A DNA stretch of 64,000 bases from Geomonas paludis (lineage in GTDB: Bacteria; Desulfobacterota; Desulfuromonadia; Geobacterales; Geobacteraceae). The stretch lies in contig NZ_BLXY01000009.1 in assembly GCF_014193585.1 (NCBI RefSeq), positions 62,001 through 126,000 on the forward strand. The letters are read 5' to 3'. The position numbers and the translations under genes were made by a program. Shown here one piece after another: positions 48,489 to 56,116 of the stretch (position 1 is the first letter of the stretch; every line of letters starts with the position of its first letter). A model generated the notes under the pieces. That model did no database searches. It worked only from the letters and a program-made list of their open reading frames with translations, and had not been told where the DNA came from.

Positions 48489-48626
48489 CGAGTACCCCCC
48501 TTGATCAGCGATATGTACGTGTGTAGGTGGTGTAAGAGGGGGACGTTGTCTCTCAAAAAAACAAGGACGTCCCCTGTCTTCCCCCTGTCTCGCATGCAGT
48601 GGCAGAGGACAGGTTATGGGAGGTTT

Positions 48627-49424
48627 TCACAATAAGTAATCGCCGCAAACCCATTGCTGGACCGCAGGATGGATGCGACACCAGCCGTTTCGGTCCTCGT
48701 AGACCTGGACAAGGACCCCTTTCTGGAGTTTCATCACTATCGGCGCGTCGATGCGCCCCTCGACGCGTACGTTCAAGAGGGAGGCGTTCACCATCGCTGA
48801 GCGAAGGGCGGAAGTCACTAGTGGCGCCGGTATCGCCGCACTCAGGGCCGTGAGCACTTCCGGTATGAATCCGGTCTGAGCCGCGTCTACCGAGTTGCCA
48901 CCGAAAAAAGCGGTCCCCGGACAGCTCTTGGTGTTTCCCGTCCCGCCGGTCCTTCGGCCTGTGTCGAGGTCGTACCAGTGGTGATAGACGATGGTTTCCG
49001 TTGTCGGCGTCAGTCGGAACTCACGGCAGAGCAGGGCGTTTACCTCGATTATCGCTTGTCTGTGCGCCTGAGTCATGGTGTCCCGTCCCGAATCGAAATC
49101 GCCGAGATTCTCGATGCAGATCCCGGCCTGGTTGGCGCCCTTAATGCCTGCGGGGATCTTTTCGAGCGGCCTGCAAAGAGCTACCGTTCCATCCGGAAAG
49201 GTCGTCAGGTTCTGGGCGATCTCGGAAAAGCCTCGCTCCACGACATGATAGTGCTCCATGCCACAGAGAAGATCGAAATGGTTCGATCCGGTGAACGAAC
49301 GGTAGGAAGGCTCCTTGGTATGGTGGTTCTGGATGACTTGAACCTTCCTGTTGAAACAGGTCTCCCGGAGCCACTGGTCGAATTCAGATATGGTGAGAAG
49401 GTTGAATTTGCCGTTACTGGTCAT
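48627..49424 (-). CDS. N-acetylmuramoyl-L-alanine amidase with SH3-like domain
   Basis: A 265-residue protein with an Amidase_2 (PGRP/T7-lysozyme-like) zinc domain and a C-terminal bacterial SH3 domain. Candidate zinc ligands are H34/H35 (IQNHHTKEPS), H148/H149 (YHHWYD) and C168 (SCPGTAFF); GICIENLGDFD is the usual core strand. Residues ~210-265 (LNVRVEG, GVLVQVYEDRNGWCRI) make the wall-binding SH3 fold. It should cut the amide between MurNAc and L-Ala in peptidoglycan. No signal peptide is present, so, like a phage endolysin, it would need a membrane pore to reach the wall; two small membrane proteins are encoded just upstream. Confidence 0.85.
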   Translation of the reverse strand: MTSNGKFNLLTISEFDQWLRETCFNRKVQVIQNHHTKEPSYRSFTGSNHFDLLCGMEHYHVVERGFSEIAQNLTTFPDGTVALCRPLEKIPAGIKGANQAGICIENLGDFDSGRDTMTQAHRQAIIEVNALLCREFRLTPTTETIVYHHWYDLDTGRRTGGTGNTKSCPGTAFFGGNSVDAAQTGFIPEVLTALSAAIPAPLVTSALRSAMVNASLLNVRVEGRIDAPIVMKLQKGVLVQVYEDRNGWCRIHPAVQQWVCGDYLL

Positions 49425-49453
49425 GGTAGTCCCTCCTGTTGCTTCGACAAAAA

Positions 49454-49951
49454 TTATCCAACCGATCCGTCGTCAGTCATCATCCGGGTCGCCATGGCGG
49501 GAGCTGCGGCTGGAACAGTTGCCGTTGCAGGAGTCGCTGTCACTGTTGCGGTTGCTGTCCCCCCTGGCGCCACCCCTCCCGATTCGCCCGGAGCCGCAGA
49601 GCCTCCTGTGTCCTCCGCCTGTCTTGCAGCCGAAACATCCTTCATGGCCTGGATGCCTTTACCCAATACATAGGAGCCGCCGCTGATACCGAGAAGGGAC
49701 AAAATACCGGCTGGTATCTCCACCGGAAATCCAGGTCCATCCTTCTTGCTTATGATCACGATAAAAAGGCTCATGGAGATGACGAACGTGAAAATGAGCA
49801 ACTGGAACCGCGCCATGCTCGCATTGCCGTTGTCTTCGCTGATGAGCATTCTCAGGTCGATCTTCCCTTTCACTATCAGGTAGAGAATAATGAGCTCCAG
49901 ACAGAAGAAGAAAATTGCTGTCATCCATTGAGTTGCGACAATAGGCTCCAT
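49454..49951 (-). CDS. Small three-helix membrane protein with Ala/Thr-rich tail
   Basis: A 165-residue protein with hydrophobic helices at about 9-28, 47-66 and 78-96 and a long low-complexity tail (GGTATATVTATPATATVPAA) that may lie outside or bind a partner. The pattern ARFQLLIFTFVIS with GGSYVLGKGI matches TRFQLLGVTVLTS with GGSNLLYLAGKF in the next upstream gene, so the two are related. The ATG at 49951 has GGAGGG four bases upstream, within an alternative GTG/ATG-led extension. The size and helix count resemble phage holins, and the amidase gene follows at 29 bases. No homology to a named holin family was recognised. Confidence 0.65.
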   Translation of the reverse strand: MEPIVATQWMTAIFFFCLELIILYLIVKGKIDLRMLISEDNGNASMARFQLLIFTFVISMSLFIVIISKKDGPGFPVEIPAGILSLLGISGGSYVLGKGIQAMKDVSAARQAEDTGGSAAPGESGGVAPGGTATATVTATPATATVPAAAPAMATRMMTDDGSVG

Positions 49952-49972
49952 GCTACCCTCCATTGTGACAAG

Positions 49973-50275
49973 TCACCTTGAAAGGAACTTGCCTGCTAAA
50001 TACAAAAGATTGCTGCCTCCCAGGATATAGAAAAGTTCAGGTGGGACTGCTGGAAGCTGTGAGGGGTTTTCAATGAGGCGGAAAGTAAAGTAACCAGAAG
50101 TGAGGACCGTGACACCGAGAAGTTGAAACCTTGTGACGTTGTTCCTTCTCCGGGTTGAGATGACCCCCCCCCGGATGCCGCTCTTTCCTTTGGTGACCTG
50201 AAAGATGGCTGCTACATAAAGGGCTACCACGAGTACCACAACTTGAACCTTCAAGATGGCGACGAGATGTTCCAT
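49973..50275 (-). CDS. Small three-helix membrane protein, paralogue of the next gene
   Basis: A 100-residue protein with three hydrophobic helices (about 7-27, 51-67 and 80-96) and a positively charged loop (KGKSGIRG, STRRRNN) between the first two. It shares the RFQLL segment and C-terminal GGSNLLYLAGK pattern with the 165-residue neighbour but lacks its tail. The ATG at 50275 has GGGGAG eight bases upstream. It might form a holin/antiholin-like pair with its paralogue; this is inference from size, topology and the adjacent amidase gene only. Confidence 0.65.
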   Translation of the reverse strand: MEHLVAILKVQVVVLVVALYVAAIFQVTKGKSGIRGGVISTRRRNNVTRFQLLGVTVLTSGYFTFRLIENPSQLPAVPPELFYILGGSNLLYLAGKFLSR

Positions 50276-50306
50276 AGCCGCTACTCCCCTTTTTTTGTCG
50301 CCACCA

Positions 50307-51188
50307 CTACTGGAACCAGGATACGGCCTTCTTGAACTTGCTCAGGTCGCTTGCGCTCAGGCCGAACATGAAGCTGCTGCCATCTGGCTTGTAGAGTCCC
50401 CACAGCCCGAGAGCGTTGAGTTGGGTGCCGGCGCCAAGCAGCAGCTTGGCGCGCTCGTCGAGGTTGCCCACGCCGATGCCCAGGCGGAAGCCGCTTTTCC
50501 GCACCCAGTTGGACAGAAAATTCTCTTTGAACACGAAAGGCATGGTGTTTTGATCTATCTCAGGGAAAAAGGTGTAACTAAGACCGGCCGTGCCCATGAT
50601 CGCGACCTGCGCTCCGTGCTCGAACGCCAGTGTTGGTTCGAATCGGAAGATCGCCTCCCACGGTGAGATGCCCAGGTTCGGCCGATGTAAAGCCTCGCCG
50701 GTGTGGTCGGCCCGTGTCAGCGACCAGTTGCTGTTGACGTATCCTTCGAGGAAATTGGCGTTTTTCGCGGTTTCGGTCTTGAAGTACTTCCTCTCGAGCA
50801 ACTGGTCCTGCAAGGATACGAGGTTGATGTAGTGAGACTTTAGATACGGTTGCAGGTTCATGTTGTAGGCGTCCACTTCCGCGGATACCCCGGAGGAATT
50901 CGACGTATCGGGTGTCAGCCCGCCGATCGCCTTTATCCTCGCGTTTTTAGCCGTCTTCAGGGCATCGGGAACACGCGGATCGCCCACCTCCAATCCATCG
51001 AGCGCAGATGCCCCGGTGAGGCAGGCCTCCAGATATGTCTGCACAATCACGTTGGTCTCGTTGGCACGCGCCAGTTGAACCTTCATCTTGTACTGTTCCA
51101 CTGAGGACGATAGTTGACCTGCCAGTGCGACCGTCGTCTGGACCAAAAAAACAACCCCGACGAGAAATCCGCTCACGTATTTGCTCAT
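50307..51188 (-). CDS. Secreted hypothetical protein, barrel-like C-terminus
   Basis: A 293-residue protein with a clear signal peptide (MSKYVSGFLVGVVFLVQTTV, then ALA-GQ). Residues ~25-150 are mainly helical and polar; from ~170 the sequence alternates in a way that suggests beta-strands (EAIFRFEPTLAFEHGAQVAIMG, SYTFFPEI, GFRLGIGVGNL, ALGLWGLYKP, SFMFGLSAS). It is probably periplasmic or inserted in the outer membrane. I do not recognise the family. It begins one base before the end of the upstream hydrolase gene region, so the two are tightly linked; the small membrane protein gene follows at 31 bases. Confidence 0.65.
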   Translation of the reverse strand: MSKYVSGFLVGVVFLVQTTVALAGQLSSSVEQYKMKVQLARANETNVIVQTYLEACLTGASALDGLEVGDPRVPDALKTAKNARIKAIGGLTPDTSNSSGVSAEVDAYNMNLQPYLKSHYINLVSLQDQLLERKYFKTETAKNANFLEGYVNSNWSLTRADHTGEALHRPNLGISPWEAIFRFEPTLAFEHGAQVAIMGTAGLSYTFFPEIDQNTMPFVFKENFLSNWVRKSGFRLGIGVGNLDERAKLLLGAGTQLNALGLWGLYKPDGSSFMFGLSASDLSKFKKAVSWFQ

Positions 51189-51189
51189 T

Positions 51190-52098
51190 TCATGCTCCCT
51201 TTCCCAGCATAGCTGACAATGCCGAGCTGAACTGGGGCTGCTTCAAATAGGTGAGGACGTCATGGTTTTCCGCTATCTTGCCGGGGTCGCGCGTACCGAA
51301 GGAGATGAACTCAACGCATCCCGGGTGCTCCGTATTCAGGACCTTGATCTCGGCCGGGGTGAACCCCTGCCGCAGTGGAATCAAATCCACCAGCTTTCCT
51401 GGGGCAACCTGAAACTTGACGTCGCTGCACACAATGTCGTTTTCATTGCAGATGAACCTGAGCTTGTCCTTTCCCAGCATGTTCCACATGCGGGCGAACA
51501 TTGACAGGGTTGTCAGGCGGTCCCAGTCAAAGTACTCTCCCATCCTCTGAAGGAAATCCTTGCAGACGTTGCGGATCGGGGATTCGAACCCCAGCGGTGA
51601 AGCCAATAGGATCATGCCGCGGTAGGGAACGGTCCCGGTCTCGGCGAACTCACGCCACACCAGGTGAGGCAGCATCGCCGCGCCAAGGGAATGCCCCACC
51701 AGGATGGTGTCCGCCTCCTTGAACACTTCCTTCCCGTTGGCATCCCGGCGCAGAGCCTCAAGCTTGAGAGCACACTCGTCCTGGATCATGAGCCACATGT
51801 CCGGCAGGCCCACGTAGACCAGGACGTCCATCATGTAGTCCCTGAAGACTTTCCAGCTGTCATTGCCCACCCACTTCTGCAGGTCGGTGAAGCCGCACAT
51901 CCCGACGACATCGGCCATGGCTCCGCTTACCACATCGTACTTGTCCTCGACCTTTTGCAAGACTTCTTCCCAGAAAAGCCCCTTGACCGTGACGTTGGTG
52001 AGATCGGTGTTTTGCCTGATCGCCGATTCCCAGGACTGACAGAAATCTTCTGCGGCATTGCCGATCCCATGTGCGACAACAATGAGTGTGTTTTGCAT
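51190..52098 (-). CDS. Lipase-like alpha/beta hydrolase of the accessory block
   Basis: A 302-residue cytoplasmic serine hydrolase. It begins LIVVAHGIGNAAEDFCQSWE, like the first domain of the hydrolase-metacaspase fusion. The nucleophile is Ser137 in VGHSLGAAM; NENDIV probably holds the acid and AENHDVL the catalytic His. A lipase or thioesterase role is possible; the substrate is unknown. The ATG at 52098 has GGAGG four bases upstream; a frame open to 52275 is rejected because it crosses leader DNA. It is the first gene of the block and abuts the secreted-protein gene (one base between). Confidence 0.8.
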   Translation of the reverse strand: MQNTLIVVAHGIGNAAEDFCQSWESAIRQNTDLTNVTVKGLFWEEVLQKVEDKYDVVSGAMADVVGMCGFTDLQKWVGNDSWKVFRDYMMDVLVYVGLPDMWLMIQDECALKLEALRRDANGKEVFKEADTILVGHSLGAAMLPHLVWREFAETGTVPYRGMILLASPLGFESPIRNVCKDFLQRMGEYFDWDRLTTLSMFARMWNMLGKDKLRFICNENDIVCSDVKFQVAPGKLVDLIPLRQGFTPAEIKVLNTEHPGCVEFISFGTRDPGKIAENHDVLTYLKQPQFSSALSAMLGKGA

Positions 52099-52437
52099 GA
52101 CTCCTCCTTGTTTGATGGCGCGTACAGTGAACCGAGTCAGCTTAAAGTGTATGAAGCTGCTGCAAACGAGTTTTATGGAGCCTGGATTTGTGCTCTGAAA
52201 AGGGTGGGGGGATGACTGCCATTGACCGCAAAAGTCATACCGCGGATGGCGCCGAAGGAAAGTATACAAAAACAAGCACTTCGAGGAATTTGTGCTGACA
52301 AAACCGGTTGCTGTGTGTGAACATTTTTACAGTACCCTCATCATGAAACAAAAAAAACATGTTAAATCGCATGTTAATAGACGTTGTAAAATAATTCACA
52401 CTGTGATTTTTTTTACAACGTTGTGAGATTCAACGAG
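52099..52437 (-). promoter_or_regulatory. A+T-rich leader of the accessory block
   Basis: This region, upstream of the first hydrolase gene, becomes very A+T-rich from 52260 on. It holds a direct repeat CATGTTAA (52358-52365 and 52370-52377, 12 bases apart) and a nested inverted repeat: outer arms ACGTTGTAAAA (52381-52391) and TTTTACAACGT (52411-52421), inner arms TCACA (52396-52400) and TGTGA (52402-52406). It looks like an operator region; no promoter boxes were assigned. Confidence 0.5.
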
Positions 52438-52470
52438 AAGGGGCAGCCTTACGGCTGCCCCTTCTTTTTG
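52438..52470 (+). terminator. Orphan terminator matching the hpnH terminator
   Basis: AAGGGGCAGCC, loop TTAC, GGCTGCCCCTT and then CTTTTT form a strong plus-strand terminator, but no plus-strand gene precedes it for 7.3 kb. It differs from the hpnH terminator by one loop base. Confidence 0.85.
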
Positions 52471-52607
52471 TCCACATCATTCGAGGTCGGCACACAATTC
52501 TTCTCGCCCCCCCGGATCCCCTCCGCCGGAGCACTGCCCCCACCTGCTCGACCCCAGTCACCTTCATTTCCACTTTCTCCAGGGACACTTTTCCCTTCAG
52601 GTCGAAG

Positions 52608-52674
52608 AAAAGGGGACGGGCTACTTTTCCATTTCCAGCAGCCGGACTTTAAAAAGTAGCCTGTCCCCTTTTTT
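52608..52674. repeat. AAAAGTAGCCTGTCCCC inverted repeat
   Basis: AAAAGGGGACGGGCTACTTTT (52609-52628) pairs with AAAAGTAGCCTGTCCCCTTTT (52652-52672) around 23 bases. A single arm of the same family is at 53660-53680. It lies after the DUF3105 gene and could act as its terminator. The rest of 52471-52693 shows no gene. Confidence 0.8.
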
Positions 52675-52693
52675 CCTGTCCCCGACTCTCCTG

Positions 52694-53260
52694 TTATTGC
52701 ATCTCATTTTGCCCATGTTCCGGGCCTTTGCCGCGGAATGCGTCGATGAACGCCTTTGCACGGCCCGGATCAAAGGGATCAAGACGGAGCATCTTGGTCC
52801 AGGCCGTAAGGATCACCACATCTCCCAGTCCTGGCAGCGGGGTGACGATTATCCCATCCCACTTGCCGCCATATCGTTTTTGCCATTTATTCAGTTGAGC
52901 GAGTACGGATGGCGCTGGTGTTTCGTAGTAGATGACGATGTTGCCGTGCTCCAGCGAGTGAACCAGCTTTTCCGGCGCTTGAGGGATCTTGTAGAAAGCG
53001 GGCTTGACCGGTTTGGGGTCGTGGGGACCGGAAGTGGGAGGGTAGTGGCCATACTCCCATTTCTCGCCGGGATCCAGATGTGCCCGCCCTTCTGAACGGA
53101 AAGTCTGAACCTGTTCAAGCCCCTTAACGTCTGCGGGAGCATCTTCCTTGGGAACGGAATCATGAGCCATGGCGACCGACACGGTTAGAGCCAGAAAGGT
53201 CAGGGCCACGGTCAGCCGGAAGCATCTATTCAGCGAAGATGAAAGCATGATCGATTTCAC
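52694..53260 (-). CDS. DUF3105 exported protein
   Basis: A 188-residue protein with a signal peptide (about 1-32, ending SVAMAHD) and a DUF3105 domain marked by YPPTSGPHDP, LVHSLEHGNIVIYY and WDGIIVTPLP. The function of the family is unknown; the two conserved His residues suggest metal or cofactor binding in the periplasm. The GTG start overlaps the stop of the upstream cupin gene (GTGA), so they are translationally coupled; an ATG four codons later is the alternative. Confidence 0.82.
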   Translation of the reverse strand: MKSIMLSSSLNRCFRLTVALTFLALTVSVAMAHDSVPKEDAPADVKGLEQVQTFRSEGRAHLDPGEKWEYGHYPPTSGPHDPKPVKPAFYKIPQAPEKLVHSLEHGNIVIYYETPAPSVLAQLNKWQKRYGGKWDGIIVTPLPGLGDVVILTAWTKMLRLDPFDPGRAKAFIDAFRGKGPEHGQNEMQ

Positions 53261-53598
53261 TGCTGCTTGACTATGTCGACGGAGATCTCCACCGCCGGGA
53301 TCGTCCCTTTGTTCTCAAGCCAGTGTATGGTGTTCCTATCCTCGGGCCACCCCACCCCCGGCCCGTACTCCGTCGCAACACCGTCGCGATGGTCAGTGAT
53401 TGTGCCTTGCAGTATATAGACCGTGCCCGGTCTGTCTTTATGGTCGTGCATCGGTCCGAAGACGCCTCCCGGTTCGATGGTCACCATACGCATTCGGAGC
53501 TGGCGCCCTTCCATTCCCTCGATCTCCGGGCCGAGATCCACCGTTGCAAGTAACTGCACCGAAACACCTTTCGTTTCAGGAACCTCCTCATTGCTCAT
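53257..53598 (-). CDS. Cupin-domain protein
   Basis: A 113-residue single cupin barrel. Metal-binding residues are seen in PGGVFGPMHDHKDRPG (two His and a possible third acid or base) and in the second motif TIHWLENKG. Small cupins of this kind bind metal or small organic ligands; no reaction can be named. It is coupled to the DUF3105 gene by a four-base overlap. Confidence 0.82.
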   Translation of the reverse strand: MSNEEVPETKGVSVQLLATVDLGPEIEGMEGRQLRMRMVTIEPGGVFGPMHDHKDRPGTVYILQGTITDHRDGVATEYGPGVGWPEDRNTIHWLENKGTIPAVEISVDIVKQQ

Positions 53599-53852
53599 AG
53601 CGATCTCCTGTTGTACGCAGAACCTACCGTGGCCTAGTCCCTATTTTAGCATTTCAAAGAAAAGGGGACAGGCTACTTTTCTATCTTCGACCTTCTGGCA
53701 TGGGTGCGATTCGTGCCGGAGCTTGCCTAGTCTAATCAACGAGGGGGGATCTTCTTACTCATGGCGGGACGGTCAGGGCGGGACGTAGGTGACTTATGTA
53801 ACGTGTTAATGTCGTTGGGGTAGTGGCGTCACAACAGGCCCACAGTCCCCCT

Positions 53853-54248
53853 TCACCCCGCTCTATAGAACCTCACAAGCGACATGAAGAGTGCGAAGGT
53901 GTAGCCGTAGGTGAAACTGTCCAGGAAAAAGACTTGCCGTCCTTTGGATTCCTTTAGCTGCCGCAAACCGGCCATGGTTACTCCGCAAAGTAGCGGCACG
54001 AAAAGGAGCCCGTACCCTTGCAGGTGCTTGGAGTGAACGATATGGTTGGGAGCGATCCACAGACTGACCACCCCGGCCAGACTTCCCAGCAAGATGCTGC
54101 CGATGAACGCAAACACGGGATGCATACGATCACTCTTGCGGAATGGCTCCACAAGCGACCGCAGGCCCAACTCCACCAATAGCTGAAAGATGATGTTGGC
54201 AAACAACTCCCACAGCAGACCGAAGATCAACTCAAAAATGGCTTCCAA
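53853..54248 (-). CDS. Hypothetical membrane protein
   Basis: A 131-residue protein with four hydrophobic segments (about 3-27, 45-65, 78-95 and 108-126). I do not recognise the family. It appears to start with TTG at 54248; GGAG lies unusually far upstream (about 13 bases), so the start is uncertain. The lipoprotein gene upstream ends 21 bases before it, and the two are probably one unit. Confidence 0.6.
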   Translation of the reverse strand: MEAIFELIFGLLWELFANIIFQLLVELGLRSLVEPFRKSDRMHPVFAFIGSILLGSLAGVVSLWIAPNHIVHSKHLQGYGLLFVPLLCGVTMAGLRQLKESKGRQVFFLDSFTYGYTFALFMSLVRFYRAG

Positions 54249-54269
54249 AGAATCTAGCTTCTCCTATTT

Positions 54270-54779
54270 TCACCATCCTCGGTTAAGTGACGGGCAGGCG
54301 CACTTGTCGCCGTCGGCCCATTGCTTGAGCGGGTCGGAAATCTTGCCGCGACGGGCGTGGTAGATGTCGAGCTCGGTCTTGTTTTTGCCTGCCGGACGTA
54401 TCTCGGCCACGAGGGTGTAGATACCGTCACGCGGTGTCCCTGACATGTGGCTGTCGTTATACTCCTCCTGCAGCGTGAGCGCGGTGGTGTCGTTGCCTGC
54501 ACTTTCAAAACGGGGCCGGAAGGTTGTCGAACCTCCCGTCTCCTTCAACGCATAGTTGGGCGGGTCTACCACCCGAACGTCGAGACACTTTTGAGCGAAA
54601 GCTTTTACGTCGGAGGTGACGGATTTGGCGGAGCGGTTGACGGTGTAGTGCTCCGCCTTGCCGAATACCTTGGCATCCTTATACATGTCCACGAACTCCT
54701 GCCGGCTTTGTGGAACTCCTATGGCACAGCCTGCAACAACTGGGACAAGGAGCAGCAAAGAAAGACTGCGAAACGACAT
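54270..54779 (-). CDS. Hypothetical lipoprotein
   Basis: A 169-residue protein with a lipoprotein signal (LLLLVPVVAGC). The mature part is polar, contains three further Cys (QKCLDVR, DKCACPS) and has no recognised domain. AGGAGG is ten bases before the ATG. It should be tethered to the inner or outer membrane on the periplasmic side and is likely co-transcribed with the membrane protein downstream. Confidence 0.7.
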   Translation of the reverse strand: MSFRSLSLLLLVPVVAGCAIGVPQSRQEFVDMYKDAKVFGKAEHYTVNRSAKSVTSDVKAFAQKCLDVRVVDPPNYALKETGGSTTFRPRFESAGNDTTALTLQEEYNDSHMSGTPRDGIYTLVAEIRPAGKNKTELDIYHARRGKISDPLKQWADGDKCACPSLNRGW

Positions 54780-54937
54780 GAGCGATACACCTCCTGCATG
54801 GTAGGCTAGGTACTCGACAAGCTAATGCAGTTAGGCACTCTAAATTAACGCTAGCTCCTGTTCAAGCTAATTCTTTTCCGCCGCCGCCCATTAAGCATCC
54901 CCCAGGCCCCCCGTGACTGCAACGACACGCGCTGCAA

Positions 54938-55340
54938 CTTCCACGACGCGTACTGGAACTTTCCCGGCGCCCTCTGGAACTTCCATTGAGCGTCCCGGAA
55001 CTTCTCTGGCGCCTTCGGAAACTTCCACGGAGCGTCCGGGAACTTCTCCGTCGCCTTCGGGAACTTCAACGGAGCGTCAGAGAACTTCTCCGACGCCTTC
55101 GGGAACTTCCACGCAGCGTCCGAGAACCTCTCCATCGCCTTCGGGAACTTCAACGGAGCGTCAGAGAACTTCTCCGACGCCTTCGGGAACTTCCACGCAG
55201 CGTTCGAGAACTTCTCCCACGCCTTCGGGAACTTCCACGAAGCCTCAGGGAACTTCTCCGACGCCTTCGGGAACTTCCACGAAACGTCCGGGAACTTCTC
55301 CGTCACCGTCGGGAACTTCTACGAAGCCTCCGGGAGCTTT
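54938..55340. repeat. 21/42-bp tandem repeat array (KFPKA-type if translated)
   Basis: About 19 imperfect copies of a 21-base unit (GGAACTTCCACGGAGCGTCCG or GGAACTTCTCCGTCGCCTTCG) alternate to make a 42-base period. A ~75-base block is repeated almost exactly 84 bases apart (55053 and 55137), a sign of recent expansion. On the minus strand it reads as WKFPKASEKFSDA repeats in an open frame 54851-55306 (151 residues), but the upstream unit is cut by a TAG (55326-55328 region) and no ribosome site precedes the GTG. The plus strand is also open. Coding status is undecided; the whole gap 54780-55587 holds no other gene. Confidence 0.75.
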
Positions 55341-55439
55341 CGGAGAGCGTGTTCGGACAGAGGGGGGGCAGAAGGGGCTGGGCTCAGGTGGCTGCCTTAG
55401 AAGTACGCTCATTTCAACTCAGCCAGCTTCCCAAGCACT

Positions 55440-55474
55440 AAGGGGACAGGCACCTGGCGGAGCCAGTCCCCTCC
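55440..55474. repeat. GGGACTGGCTCCG-family hairpin (half copy)
   Basis: AAGGGGACAGGCACCTGGCG, then GAGCCAGTCCCCT, is a single arm of the family in the orientation opposite to the copy at 33449; its ends are self-complementary (GGGGAC/GTCCCC). Confidence 0.8.
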
Positions 55475-55518
55475 TTCGGGAAAGGGAAGCCAACGCGTAT
55501 CGCTGATAGAACCAATAA

Positions 55519-55555
55519 AGATGGGGGGTGCCTTACGGCACCCCCCATTGTTTTT
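55519..55555. terminator. Bidirectional terminator hairpin
   Basis: ATGGGGGGTGCC (55521-55532), loop TTAC, GGCACCCCCCAT (55537-55548), with TTGTTTTT after it on the plus strand and CTTTATT on the minus strand. It probably ends the hypothetical gene at 55588 on the minus strand. Its TTAC loop resembles that of the terminators at 45171 and 52438. Confidence 0.75.
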
Positions 55556-55587
55556 ACGGCGGCTATTGTGGCGGGACTTGGAGGGGA

Positions 55588-55998
55588 TCAAGCATGGACA
55601 CTGTTCTGATCGTCGTCGTTTGCAGCAGCTTTCTTGGCCCGGGGGTGTGCCCTTCTTTCTTTGCCGAGATCGAATCCGGAGAGGACAAGGAGCTCAGGGT
55701 TGCGCACCGCTGCCATTTCCAGCAGAGAGGCGATCTCGTCCAGATACCCGACCAGCTCTTCCTGGAGGCGCTCACGCTCTGCAATCGCCAATCTGCCGCC
55801 CAGCATCGACTCGTGGTAAATTACGTCATACTTGTTCGATGCCCCGAGATACTCTTCCCGCAGCTTGGGGTGAGCCGCCCAGAACCACTCCGGAATTCTG
55901 CTTAGATCCATGATGGCGTTTCTGATTCTCTGGTTTAGGTTGTGAAACTTTGTAGGGCCTATGCTATGGTAGGTTCGCAAGATCCGTTGATATGCCAC
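55588..55998 (-). CDS. Hypothetical protein
   Basis: A 136-residue soluble, mainly helical protein with no recognised domain. It has a WFWAAHPKLREEYLG segment, then a long amphipathic helix (IAERERLQEELVGYLDEIASLLEM), and ends in a charged tail. AAGGAGG lies five bases before the GTG at 55998; a GTG at 56001 is too close. It stands alone between a terminator and the divergent alkyltransferase-like gene. Confidence 0.6.
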   Translation of the reverse strand: MAYQRILRTYHSIGPTKFHNLNQRIRNAIMDLSRIPEWFWAAHPKLREEYLGASNKYDVIYHESMLGGRLAIAERERLQEELVGYLDEIASLLEMAAVRNPELLVLSGFDLGKERRAHPRAKKAAANDDDQNSVHA

Positions 55999-56116
55999 CA
56001 CAACCTCCTTCCTTCGTGTCTACGAAGGGCGCATTGGTTAAGATGAACTAACGATTCCCGCCACGCAGAAATATACAACGCCGCAAAAAGGGGCGCAACT
56101 CAGAGGTGAGAAAAAA

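Noticed and set aside
49454-50275. Bacterial gasdermin as the metacaspase target
   Set aside because: Gasdermins are about 250 residues with a beta-rich pore domain. These proteins are 100-165 residues and all-helical.
45251-52098. Prophage remnant
   Set aside because: Apart from the amidase and holin-like proteins there is no integrase, terminase, capsid or tail gene, and metacaspase and lipase genes are not usual phage genes. A degraded phage lysis cassette captured by another system remains possible.
54851-55306. 151-codon minus-strand gene in the repeat array
   Set aside because: No ribosome site, a stop in the adjoining repeat unit, and other frames are equally open because the repeat length is a multiple of three. 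Kept only as a repeat.
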